NCBI GenBank assembly: GCA_002307035.1
Contig: DBTL01000004.1
Span: forward strand, 2,121-24,618
Length of the DNA: 22,498 bases
Source of the DNA: Bacteroides sp. UBA1317
GTDB lineage: Bacteria; Bacteroidota; Bacteroidia; Bacteroidales; Bacteroidaceae
Reading direction: 5' to 3'
In this document: positions 1 through 5,941 of the stretch, one piece after another
Layout of the letters: every line of letters starts with the position of its first letter
Numbering within the stretch: the first letter of the stretch is position 1
Program-made: the position numbers and the translations under genes
Notes under the pieces: generated by a model
Databases searched by the model: none
Seen by the model: only the letters and a program-made list of their open reading frames with translations
What the model was told of the DNA's origin: nothing

Positions 1-141
1 TTTCAAATATAAGGCATTTACAACAATACCTTACTTGAGTATTATCTACACATCGTTGTTTTCACCTTTCAAATATAAGGCATTTACAACACTAGGACAA
101 ACCAGTCTAAGCGAAAGAAGTTGTTTTCACCTTTCAAATAT
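1..141 (-). CRISPR. End of a CRISPR array, repeat resembling type VI-B (Cas13b)
   Basis: The unit order is: 1-24 the last 24 nt of a repeat, 25-54 a 30-nt spacer, 55-90 a complete 36-nt repeat, 91-119 a 29-nt spacer, and 120-141 the first 22 nt of a repeat whose remainder has diverged. The repeat ends are complementary (GTTGT and ACAAC) and it contains a short CCTT/AAGG stem. Seen directly: exact repetition and even spacing. From memory: 36-nt repeats bounded by GTTG and CAAC with 30-nt spacers are typical of Cas13b loci, and the minus-strand reading matches a Prevotella buccae Cas13b repeat, as I recall it, at about 30 of 36 positions. The strand given follows that match and a possible promoter to the right; it is not proven. 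Type II-C remains an alternative. No cas gene lies in the window; any would be beyond the left edge. Confidence 0.9.
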
Positions 142-260
142 TTACTTGTTTTTCTCCTCTGCACTAAAGACTTTAATACGGTTAACATCACTAATTTACA
201 AACTAAATTAACCGCATTTATCACAAAGATAGTGATGAATAGACAAAAATGAGTAGAAAA
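142..260 (-). promoter_or_regulatory. Candidate CRISPR leader with a promoter-like box
   Basis: This AT-rich stretch borders the truncated repeat. On the minus strand 224-231 reads TATCTTTG, a perfect Bacteroides -7 box (TAnnTTTG) pointing into the array, but no TTG/TTTG element lies at the right distance for -33. The segment that would be transcribed holds nested inverted repeats: CGGTTAA at 179-185 with TTAACCG at 208-214, and inside it TAATTTA at 192-198 with TAAATTA at 204-210 around a 5-nt loop. Calling this a leader is inference. Confidence 0.35.
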
Positions 261-332
261 CAAAAGCTTTTTCAATGTATTGAAGCAAAAAAGGAAAATA
301 GATTTTTCCCCACTTCGTACTAAATAATTTGA

Positions 333-380
333 GAAAAGAGACAGCCCCTTCTCATTTCTATCAATCGCAATTGTGTCTCT
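333..380 (-). terminator. Possible terminator after the XRE regulator gene
   Basis: AGAGACA at 337-343 is complementary to TGTCTCT at 374-380. On the minus strand this stem follows the stop of the small regulator gene, and its 3' side runs into a T-rich stretch (TTTTCTC). A smaller CAAT/ATTG hairpin sits in the 30-nt loop. The long loop and interrupted T tract make it a weak call. The rest of 142-402 shows nothing else protein-coding that I would defend. Confidence 0.3.
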
Positions 381-402
381 GCACTTTTGATGTCATAGTA
401 GA

Positions 403-603
403 TTAATCCGTATCTTCCAAAAAGAAAATATCTTCCACTTTCTTACTGCAAACTTTGGCTATCTTAAGTGCCAATAAGGTTGAGGGCACGTATTTATTGG
501 CTTCAATAGCATTAATTGTCTGGCGGCTAACACCAATCATTTCTGCCAATTGCTGCTGCGTAATTCTTAGGATAGCGCGTTCGACTCTTATATTATTCTT
601 CAT
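403..603 (-). CDS. Small XRE-family helix-turn-helix regulator
   Basis: This 66-residue protein is a single DNA-binding domain of the Cro/C1 (XRE) type, likely a dimeric repressor or activator. The helix-turn-helix covers roughly residues 13-35, with the typical pattern TQQQLAEMIGVSRQTINAIE, and the C-terminal part (LKIAKVCSKKVEDIFFLE) matches the short YozG-like regulators. The ATG at 603 is chosen because it begins the conserved domain almost at once; a longer reading would duplicate coding sequence of the gene before it. The start lies inside the end of the upstream membrane-protein gene (11-nt overlap), so the two are probably translationally coupled and act together. Small regulators of this kind paired with a membrane protein are common, but the target is unknown. 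Confidence 0.85.
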   Translation of the reverse strand: MKNNIRVERAILRITQQQLAEMIGVSRQTINAIEANKYVPSTLLALKIAKVCSKKVEDIFFLEDTD

Positions 604-1078
604 CTTTTTGAAACTTAGAGCGGTAAATAATAAAATTATATCTGACAATAAATACAATCAGTATGGTAACTGTATTTATCATCATTGATTTAAGAAACGT
701 GAAGTCATAAAAGAACAAGATACATAAGATTTGAATAGCAAAAGATAAGTAGGTGGCCCAAACAAGAGACTCCAAGCGAATCTTATAGATATACTCATCT
801 TCATTTTTTTCTTTTGAAAAAGCTACAAAAATAGCACTCACAATAAATAAGATACCGACAAATTCTTGAGTGAAATTATCGTCCACAATGGACCACAAAG
901 AATTGGTGTTTGAAGTAGCACCAAAGAGGGAATCAGGCAGCAAAGAAAGGGTTTTAACATTAAGAAAAGAGAACTCTAGGTTTTCGAATAAAACCATATA
1001 CCCTAACACAATGGCAGGTATTAATAATACCCATCCGATCATCCGAAAGCTGTTTGGAAATAAATAATTTGTTTTCAT
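593..1078 (-). CDS. Four-helix membrane protein paired with XRE regulator
   Basis: The product is 161 residues with four predicted membrane segments at about residues 13-31, 72-88, 105-124 and 131-152, a polar stretch at 88-100 (KEKNEDEYIYK) and a charged C-terminus. I do not recognise a named family. The ATG at 1078 is preferred over one 48 nt upstream because a promoter-like element sits at 1104-1135, so the longer form would start before its own transcript. It overlaps the downstream regulator gene by 11 nt. By analogy with other membrane-protein/XRE pairs it may sense or sequester something for the regulator, but this is inference. A bacteriocin-immunity or stress role cannot be told from sequence alone. 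Confidence 0.75.
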   Translation of the reverse strand: MKTNYLFPNSFRMIGWVLLIPAIVLGYMVLFENLEFSFLNVKTLSLLPDSLFGATSNTNSLWSIVDDNFTQEFVGILFIVSAIFVAFSKEKNEDEYIYKIRLESLVWATYLSFAIQILCILFFYDFTFLKSMMINTVTILIVFIVRYNFIIYRSKFQKDEE

Positions 1079-1103
1079 GATATCAATGATTAAGTTTATG
1101 CCA

Positions 1104-1135
1104 CAAATGTATATAATACATTCCATAAAGACAAG
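1104..1135 (-). promoter_or_regulatory. Promoter of the membrane protein/XRE pair
   Basis: Reading the minus strand, CTTG (1135-1132) is followed after exactly 20 nt by TACATTTG (1111-1104), matching the Bacteroides -33/-7 pattern. Transcription would begin near 1097, giving a leader of about 20 nt before the ATG at 1078. This also argues against the longer start of the membrane-protein gene. Confidence 0.6.
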
Positions 1136-1308
1136 TATACATTACATAAAGTATATCAAATAAGACTTATTTAACTTACTTTAGTTTATATAATAATTGA
1201 AATCACAACTCGTATATATCTTGCAAAACGCATAGCAATAGTGAGAAGAGAAAACTGTAAACATATCAGACCATCCCCTACAGGCCTTCTGAGAGGGGTA
1301 AATAGAAG

Positions 1309-1352
1309 TCGGACATTCAACACGCTGATCTCGGACATTCAGCACGCTGAAA
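1309..1352. repeat. Tandem pair of 22-nt repeats with a dyad
   Basis: Positions 1309-1328 and 1331-1350 are 20-nt direct repeats differing at one base, with a period of 22. The second copy contains the perfect dyad TTCAGC-AC-GCTGAA (1338-1351); the first has the decayed form TTCAACACGCTGAT. It lies in the gene-poor stretch 1136-1932. Function is unknown; it could be an operator or a remnant of an interspersed repeat. Confidence 0.6.
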
Positions 1353-1513
1353 GTGTGCTTTCTATACGCTAAAGTCATAAGCTTTATTTAGAAAAGATCA
1401 TTTGTAAGGAATGAAGAGAAATAGAACAGATAGGAAAGACTTGAGCAAATTTCTGATTGCATCTAACTTTAACAAACAGGGCAACATTCAAATCGTTTTT
1501 TCTTCCCGAAAAA

Positions 1514-1545
1514 CTTGACTTTGCTTGTTTCATGTAGTATCTTTG
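1514..1545 (+). promoter_or_regulatory. Promoter of candidate small RNA
   Basis: CTTG at 1514-1517 is followed after 20 nt by TATCTTTG at 1538-1545, a full match to the Bacteroides -7 box at canonical spacing. Transcription would start near 1552. No credible open reading frame follows on this strand; a terminator is reached after about 65 nt, hence the small-RNA proposal. Confidence 0.6.
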
Positions 1546-1551
1546 CCAGAG

Positions 1552-1618
1552 TTATCATAAAGTAGTTTCAAATTAAACTACGGTAAACGGGGGAAGCAAC
1601 AACTTCTTCCGTTTTTTT
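1552..1618 (+). ncRNA. Candidate intergenic small RNA of about 67 nt
   Basis: Between a good promoter and a strong terminator lies a short segment with two hairpins and no credible protein. The first hairpin pairs GTAGTTT (1562-1568) with AAACTAC (1575-1581) around a 6-nt loop. The second is the terminator stem at 1587-1612. The 5' end is estimated from the -7 box and not known. I do not recognise an Rfam family. The alternative is an orphan promoter plus attenuator left after loss of a downstream gene. Expression is inferred only. Confidence 0.5.
1587..1618 (+). terminator. Intrinsic terminator of the candidate small RNA
   Basis: ACGGGGGAAG (1587-1596) pairs with CTTCTTCCGT (1603-1612) over 10 bp, two of them G-U, around the loop CAACAA. 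A run of seven T follows at 1612-1618. This is a strong factor-independent terminator on the plus strand. Confidence 0.8.
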
Positions 1619-1621
1619 GTA

Positions 1622-1660
1622 TCTGAACCGTTCAGTTGAGCCTTCTGAACCGTTCAGTTG
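1622..1660. repeat. Second tandem pair of dyads, period 22
   Basis: TCTGAACCGTTCAGTTG occurs at 1622-1638 and again, identical, at 1644-1660. Each copy contains the dyad CTGAA-CCG-TTCAG. The period is 22, as in the pair at 1309-1352, and the half-site (TTCAG/CTGAA) is shared. The copies begin directly after the small-RNA terminator. They may be tandem operators on the same helix face or an interspersed repeat family. Confidence 0.65.
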
Positions 1661-1689
1661 GCCCAAAAGAAGGCAGAGGATGACCAAAG

Positions 1690-1803
1690 AGACGGTTGCA
1701 GATTCTCCAAAAGACGGTTTCTCTTCACCAATATGCTTATTTGTTATCGGAATAACTCCTAGTGAAAACTAAATTTCCTCTATATGCTATCCCGATAACT
1801 CCT
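1690..1803. repeat. Further short direct repeats in the gene-poor stretch
   Basis: AGACGGTT at 1690-1697 recurs at 1712-1719, again with a period of 22. Further on, the 18-nt segment at 1743-1760 recurs in diverged form at 1786-1803 (14 of 18 identical, period 43), and GTTATCGG (1743-1750) is also the reverse complement of CCGATAAC (1792-1799). These look like decayed members of a repeat-rich intergenic region. Bases 1804-1932 show nothing I can name. Confidence 0.4.
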
Positions 1804-1932
1804 TTTTGTTTTGAAGGTACCTCCACTCCGTTAATTATGCATAAATCGTCTCTTGACAAAAAGAGCTGTAGAATACCCTGCAAGACTATCAATATTTGGC
1901 AGGATAAGATTCACAAGTTGATAGAAAGTTAA

Positions 1933-2544
1933 TTATTTAAGATCTCTTTTTTTGACGTTAAGATACAACTGTGCAGAATCACTATACTGTTCTAGCACTT
2001 CCAAAGTACGCTTTCGAGCTTTTTTAGCTCGGAAGTTCCAAAATTTCTTACTAGAAATATAAGCAAAGTCGCAATTAAAGCCTCCGCTAATTCCGCCACC
2101 CATCAACATAAAGTGAGCATTATTTCCACGAGTGGTGCCCGGAGCATTTCTGCGAGTAAGGCTACTAAGATCCCCATGATAAGCATTGCTCACCCGAATC
2201 GTCTTCTTGTAAACAGGGTCATAATTATATTTGGTATTAGCATTATAAGGATTCAAACTAATTTTCAACGGATGTTTGTCTTCAACCTCCTCTTCTTTAT
2301 CAGCAAAAGGCGTTGTAGGAAGAGTCAGATCGTATTGCATCCAAGACTTATCTAATACCATGCCCGGCTCTCCATATAAACTTTTACCAAGCATCTTTAA
2401 CGCATTAGAATTAAGTTTAATTTCTCCATCAGACTCAAGTATCTTCTTTAAATTAACTGAATCTTTAACTGTCCATTGAGCTCTGGCTTGTAAAGCCAAA
2501 AAACAGAACAGGCACAAAAAGAAAAGGTTCTTCTTTAATTTCAT
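1933..2544 (-). CDS. Secreted protein of unknown function, DUF4858-like
   Basis: The protein has 203 residues from the ATG at 2544. It opens with two lysine-bearing residues groups and a hydrophobic signal peptide ending near LQARAQ (residues 18-23), so it is exported to the periplasm or outer membrane; no lipobox cysteine is seen. The mature start WTVKDSVNLKKILESDGEI is a pattern I associate with a Bacteroides-specific family (DUF4858, from memory). The middle is rich in Pro, Lys and Asp; the C-terminal third has a Gly-rich stretch (LMGGGISGGFNCDF) and then a basic segment. An upstream ATG at 2580 is in frame but would put a polar extension before the signal peptide. It stands alone, divergent from the AraC-type gene. 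Function is unknown. Confidence 0.7.
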   Translation of the reverse strand: MKLKKNLFFLCLFCFLALQARAQWTVKDSVNLKKILESDGEIKLNSNALKMLGKSLYGEPGMVLDKSWMQYDLTLPTTPFADKEEEVEDKHPLKISLNPYNANTKYNYDPVYKKTIRVSNAYHGDLSSLTRRNAPGTTRGNNAHFMLMGGGISGGFNCDFAYISSKKFWNFRAKKARKRTLEVLEQYSDSAQLYLNVKKRDLK

Positions 2545-2737
2545 CGTTGTCGCTACATTCATTTGTGTTAAAGACAACAAAGAAACACATTGTCAATCGA
2601 AAAGAATGAGGTTCAATCCGTTCTCCACTCATCTATATCCGTCCCTAGAAGACTAACATAACATCAATTAAGTTTAATCTATAAATAATTATCGCCTATT
2701 AACTATTACTAATCAACAGATATATTACTTTCGCCTT

Positions 2738-3631
2738 ATGGATAAATTGCTAAAAATAGAGATTGATAGCTTTATGGAAATGATTGTACCACAAACATTT
2801 TTTAATAAAGAGATTTTTATTAAAGAAATCAGAGGTACCCAAGAAGATATTCTACCATCGATAAAGGAAGGAACGTTAATGCAACTCAAAGCGTTGAGCA
2901 TCATTATCATTGAACAAGGAGAGATGAATATAAAAGTAAATCAAATACCTTATCTACTCACAAGAGGATATCTTCTGGACACTGTAGAAACTCATATAGT
3001 TGAGAAAGCAAGCTTTTCAAAAGATTTCATAGGTTATCAACTCATTATAAAAAAAGAATTTGTAGAACAAGCGATGAACACTCAACCATATAATATTATT
3101 CCATATGATTGGAGGTATCCTAGCAAAAAACTTTTATCAGAGGAGTTAGACAAACTACTCTTGGAGTTACAACGCATCAAAGAGAGAATAGAATCACCGA
3201 CAGAGCACCGCCTGAAACGACTAATGATAATAAACGCATTTTCTTCTTTCATGCTAGAGTTGGCCAATATATACGATCGGATCAGTAGTGAATATTCTTC
3301 TGAAACATCAAACAATAAAATCGCAAAAGAATTTCTCCGCCTTATAGCCATCAATGTACGAAAAGAACATAATGTATCCTTTTATGCAAAAGAATTGTGT
3401 ATCAGCCCCGATTATCTCAGCAGGGTGTTAAGATCCACAAACGGACGCAATGCAACCCAATGGCTCACAGAAACGCTAATATTAGAAGCCAAAAATTTAC
3501 TCCGCCATACCGATGCTTCCATTCAGCAGATAGCAGATGAGCTGAACTTTAGTGACCAGTCTACATTCGGCAAATTTTTTAAACGATACTGCCGCAAGTC
3601 TCCTATAGAATGGCGAAAAGAGAATAAATGA
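2738..3631 (+). CDS. AraC-family transcriptional regulator
   Basis: This 297-residue protein has a typical AraC/XylS C-terminal DNA-binding domain at about residues 196-295 with two helix-turn-helix units: YAKELCISPDYLSRVLRS, then SIQQIADELNFSDQSTFGKF, closing with the FKRYCRKSPIEWR signature. Residues 1-190 would form a cupin-like effector or dimerisation domain, which I cannot assign to a ligand. The ATG at 2738 is the first in frame. The 5' leader would be short: a partial -7 box (TACTTTCG, 2726-2733) abuts the start, without a -33 element. No obvious target operon adjoins it: the neighbour upstream is divergent and the his operon downstream converges on it. Such regulators in Bacteroides control varied genes, so no function is proposed. 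Confidence 0.9.
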   Translation: MDKLLKIEIDSFMEMIVPQTFFNKEIFIKEIRGTQEDILPSIKEGTLMQLKALSIIIIEQGEMNIKVNQIPYLLTRGYLLDTVETHIVEKASFSKDFIGYQLIIKKEFVEQAMNTQPYNIIPYDWRYPSKKLLSEELDKLLLELQRIKERIESPTEHRLKRLMIINAFSSFMLELANIYDRISSEYSSETSNNKIAKEFLRLIAINVRKEHNVSFYAKELCISPDYLSRVLRSTNGRNATQWLTETLILEAKNLLRHTDASIQQIADELNFSDQSTFGKFFKRYCRKSPIEWRKENK

Positions 3632-3665
3632 AATTGAAATCTCCAAGAGTAGGCATCAACGCCAA

Positions 3666-4790
3666 TTAAAGCACTCCCTTTGAACTAGGCAACTCAAAAT
3701 GATAGATATCTCTTTTGATGGCCATCTTCAACGCACGGGCTAAAGCTTTGAAGATGCCCTCTATCTTATGATGTTCGTTCTGCCCTTCGGCCTTGATGTT
3801 TAGGTTCATACGGGCAGCATCGCTAAGCGACTTGAAGAAGTGCAGGAACATTTCAGTCGGCATCTCCCCTATCTTCTCACGTTTGAAGTCGGCATCCCAC
3901 ACTAACCAGGGACGTCCGCCAAAATCGAGACAGACTTGGCAAAGACAATCGTCCATAGGCAAAGCATAGCCGTAACGCTCTATACCTCGTTTATTGCCCA
4001 GTGCTTTGTAGATGCAATCTCCCAAGGCAATGGCGGTATCTTCAATGGTGTGATGTTCGTCTATCTCCAGATCTCCTTTTACTTTAATCGTTAAGTCCAT
4101 GCCTGAGTGCTTACCAATCTGTTCTAACATGTGGTCGAAGAAGCCGAGACCGGTAGTGATATCGCACGAACCATCACCATCTAAGTTCAAGGAGACGAAG
4201 ATGTCAGTTTCCTTCGTTGTGCGACGCACTTCCGCTTTACGCTCTCCGGCAAATAGAAATTCCGCCACTTTATCCCAGTCGGTTGTGGCCAACACACAAA
4301 CATCGGCAAGTCCTTTCTCTTCCAGTTCGGCTACGGATTCTTGCAGATAAATGGCACGACAGCCAAGGTTCTTTGCCAGTTCCACGTCTGTAGGGCGATC
4401 ACCAATCACGAAACTTGCAGCAAGATCGTACTCGGGATTATCAATATACTTCGTCAACATGCCTGTGCGCGGCTTGCGGGTAGGCGCATTATCGGCAGGC
4501 ATACTGCGGTCTATCAGGGTGTCATCAAACGAGATACCTTCGCCTTCTAAGGTTTTCAACATCAGGTTGTGTGCCGGCCAAAAGGTTTCTTCGGGGAAAG
4601 AAGCTGTTCCTAATCCATCCTGATTCGTCACCATTACAAACTCAAAGTCGAGCTTGCTACGGATGAATGCCAGATTACGAAATACTTTGGGATAGAATTC
4701 CAACTTCTCTAGCGAATCGAGTTGATAGTCTACCGGCGGTTCAATGACGAGTGTACCGTCTCTATCTATAAATAATACTTTCTTTTTCAT
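3666..4790 (-). CDS. hisB: Bifunctional histidinol-phosphatase / imidazoleglycerol-phosphate dehydratase
   Basis: Cytoplasmic fused enzyme of 374 residues for two steps of histidine synthesis: dehydration of imidazoleglycerol phosphate and hydrolysis of histidinol phosphate. Residues 1-165 are a HAD phosphatase with nucleophile motif DRDGT (D9, D11), the VTNQDGLG motif and IGDRPTDVELA near 129-139. Residues 188-374 are the dehydratase with its paired metal-binding motifs: FDHML (218-222), DEHHTIED (244-251) and NEHHKIEG (338-345). Length and order match the enterobacterial fusion. Oddity: the zinc loop of the E. coli phosphatase (Cys-x-His ... Cys-x-Cys before RKP) is replaced here by IDRSMPADNAPTRKP (about 93-107), with no Cys or His. 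It is the last gene of the his unit seen, 94 bases after hisC. Regulation presumably comes from the attenuator before hisG. Confidence 0.95.
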   Translation of the reverse strand: MKKKVLFIDRDGTLVIEPPVDYQLDSLEKLEFYPKVFRNLAFIRSKLDFEFVMVTNQDGLGTASFPEETFWPAHNLMLKTLEGEGISFDDTLIDRSMPADNAPTRKPRTGMLTKYIDNPEYDLAASFVIGDRPTDVELAKNLGCRAIYLQESVAELEEKGLADVCVLATTDWDKVAEFLFAGERKAEVRRTTKETDIFVSLNLDGDGSCDITTGLGFFDHMLEQIGKHSGMDLTIKVKGDLEIDEHHTIEDTAIALGDCIYKALGNKRGIERYGYALPMDDCLCQVCLDFGGRPWLVWDADFKREKIGEMPTEMFLHFFKSLSDAARMNLNIKAEGQNEHHKIEGIFKALARALKMAIKRDIYHFELPSSKGVL

Positions 4791-4884
4791 TTACTATTCA
4801 ATTAATCTCTTGTCACAAATCGCCTTTCAGCAAAGGGTATACAAGGATAGCGTTACTAACTAGAACTGTTTATATTACAGAGGA

Positions 4885-5925
4885 TTACTTTCCGTAAACC
4901 TGCAAAGCCTTTAGCAAGTGCTCGTTTTCTTCTCTCGTGCCCACAGTAACACGCAGACAGTTTCCGCAAAGAGAAATAGAACTACGGTTGCGCACAATGA
5001 TGCCTTTTGCTACCAAATAGTTGTAAATAGCACCTGCATCCGAAACGCGAGCTAAGAAAAAATTAGCATCCGAACGAAACACCTGTTGCACGCAAGGCAA
5101 TGTGGCAAAAAGTTCCATCAGGCGTGTGCGTTCTTCTTTCAAAGTCTTTATCCAACGCTCTATCTCGTCATACTTCAGCAGCATGCTGATCGCTTGTTCT
5201 TGTGTGAGCTGGTTCACGTTATAAGGGTACTTAATCTTACTCAGGATAGCAATGATTTCAGCGGAAGCAAAAGCCATGCCCAGACGAATAGCTGCACAGC
5301 CCCATGCCTTTGAGAATGTCTGGAAGACAATCAGGTTAGGGTGTTTATCCAATTCCTCAAGAAAAGAGGGTGCCTCAGAGAAATCGTTGTATGCTTCGTC
5401 CAGAATCACTAATCCGTCGAATGTGTTCAACAACTTCTCTATTTCGGAACGAAGCAAATCATTCCCTGTAGGATTATTAGGCGAACAAAGGAAGATCAAC
5501 TTAGTCCGTTCGTCTGCCGCAGCAAGCAACTTATCGGCCGAAAACTGATAAGCATCATCGAGCAAAACTTTGCGGTATTCCACATCGTTAACATCGGCAC
5601 ACACCTGATACATGCCATAGGTAGGGTCAATAGCCACCACATTGTCTCTCCCCGGCTCACAGAAAGCACGATAGACAAGGTCAATGGCCTCATCACTTCC
5701 GTTACCTAAGAAAATATGTTCGGGGGAGACTTTCTTTATCTTCGTCAACTCCGCTTTCAGATCGCGTTGCATGGGGTCGGGATAGCGGTTATGAGGCAAG
5801 TTATATGGATTCTCATTGGCATCCAGAAACACCGAAGCCGCAGCTCCGTTATATTCGTCGCGTGCTGAAGAGTATGGTTTCAGTGCTATTATATTCGATC
5901 GGGTAAGTTCTTTCAAAGATTTCAT
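4885..5925 (-). CDS. hisC: Histidinol-phosphate aminotransferase
   Basis: PLP-dependent class I/II aminotransferase of 346 residues, a normal HisC length. It converts imidazole acetol phosphate to histidinol phosphate using glutamate. Visible motifs are LDANENPYNLP near 34-44, the cofactor-binding GNGSDEAID (74-82), CSPNNPTGN (147-155), ILDEAYNDF (174-182) and the Schiff-base lysine in QTFSKAWG (K206). The C-terminal RVTVGTREENEHLLKAL is typical. Start ATG at 5925 is 16 bases beyond the hisD stop, consistent with one transcript. Nothing is missing or odd. The N-terminal LKELTRSNIIALKPYSSARDE shows this is the biosynthetic enzyme and not a generic aromatic aminotransferase. Confidence 0.95.
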   Translation of the reverse strand: MKSLKELTRSNIIALKPYSSARDEYNGAAASVFLDANENPYNLPHNRYPDPMQRDLKAELTKIKKVSPEHIFLGNGSDEAIDLVYRAFCEPGRDNVVAIDPTYGMYQVCADVNDVEYRKVLLDDAYQFSADKLLAAADERTKLIFLCSPNNPTGNDLLRSEIEKLLNTFDGLVILDEAYNDFSEAPSFLEELDKHPNLIVFQTFSKAWGCAAIRLGMAFASAEIIAILSKIKYPYNVNQLTQEQAISMLLKYDEIERWIKTLKEERTRLMELFATLPCVQQVFRSDANFFLARVSDAGAIYNYLVAKGIIVRNRSSISLCGNCLRVTVGTREENEHLLKALQVYGK

Positions 5926-5941
5926 CGTTTCTATGTCAATT

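Noticed and set aside
213..225. GCATTTATCAC, similar to the lost half of the truncated repeat, suggesting an insertion split the last repeat
   Set aside because: Only about nine bases match in very AT-rich DNA; chance explains it equally well.
84..275. A 63-codon minus-strand reading frame over the array end
   Set aside because: It runs through CRISPR repeat and spacer sequence and the AT-rich flank, with low-complexity hydrophobic composition and no family resemblance.
1181..1378. A 65-codon minus-strand reading frame covering the 22-nt repeats
   Set aside because: No recognisable family, no promoter or ribosome site, and its sequence is repeat-derived.
2726..2733. TACTTTCG as a promoter for the AraC-type gene
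   Set aside because: Mismatch at a key position, no -33 element, and it would make the transcript practically leaderless; too weak to list as a feature.
4825..4838. Small hairpin CCTTT-CAGC-AAAGG between hisC and hisB
   Set aside because: Five base pairs without a T tract; probably not a terminator or a processing site that could be defended.
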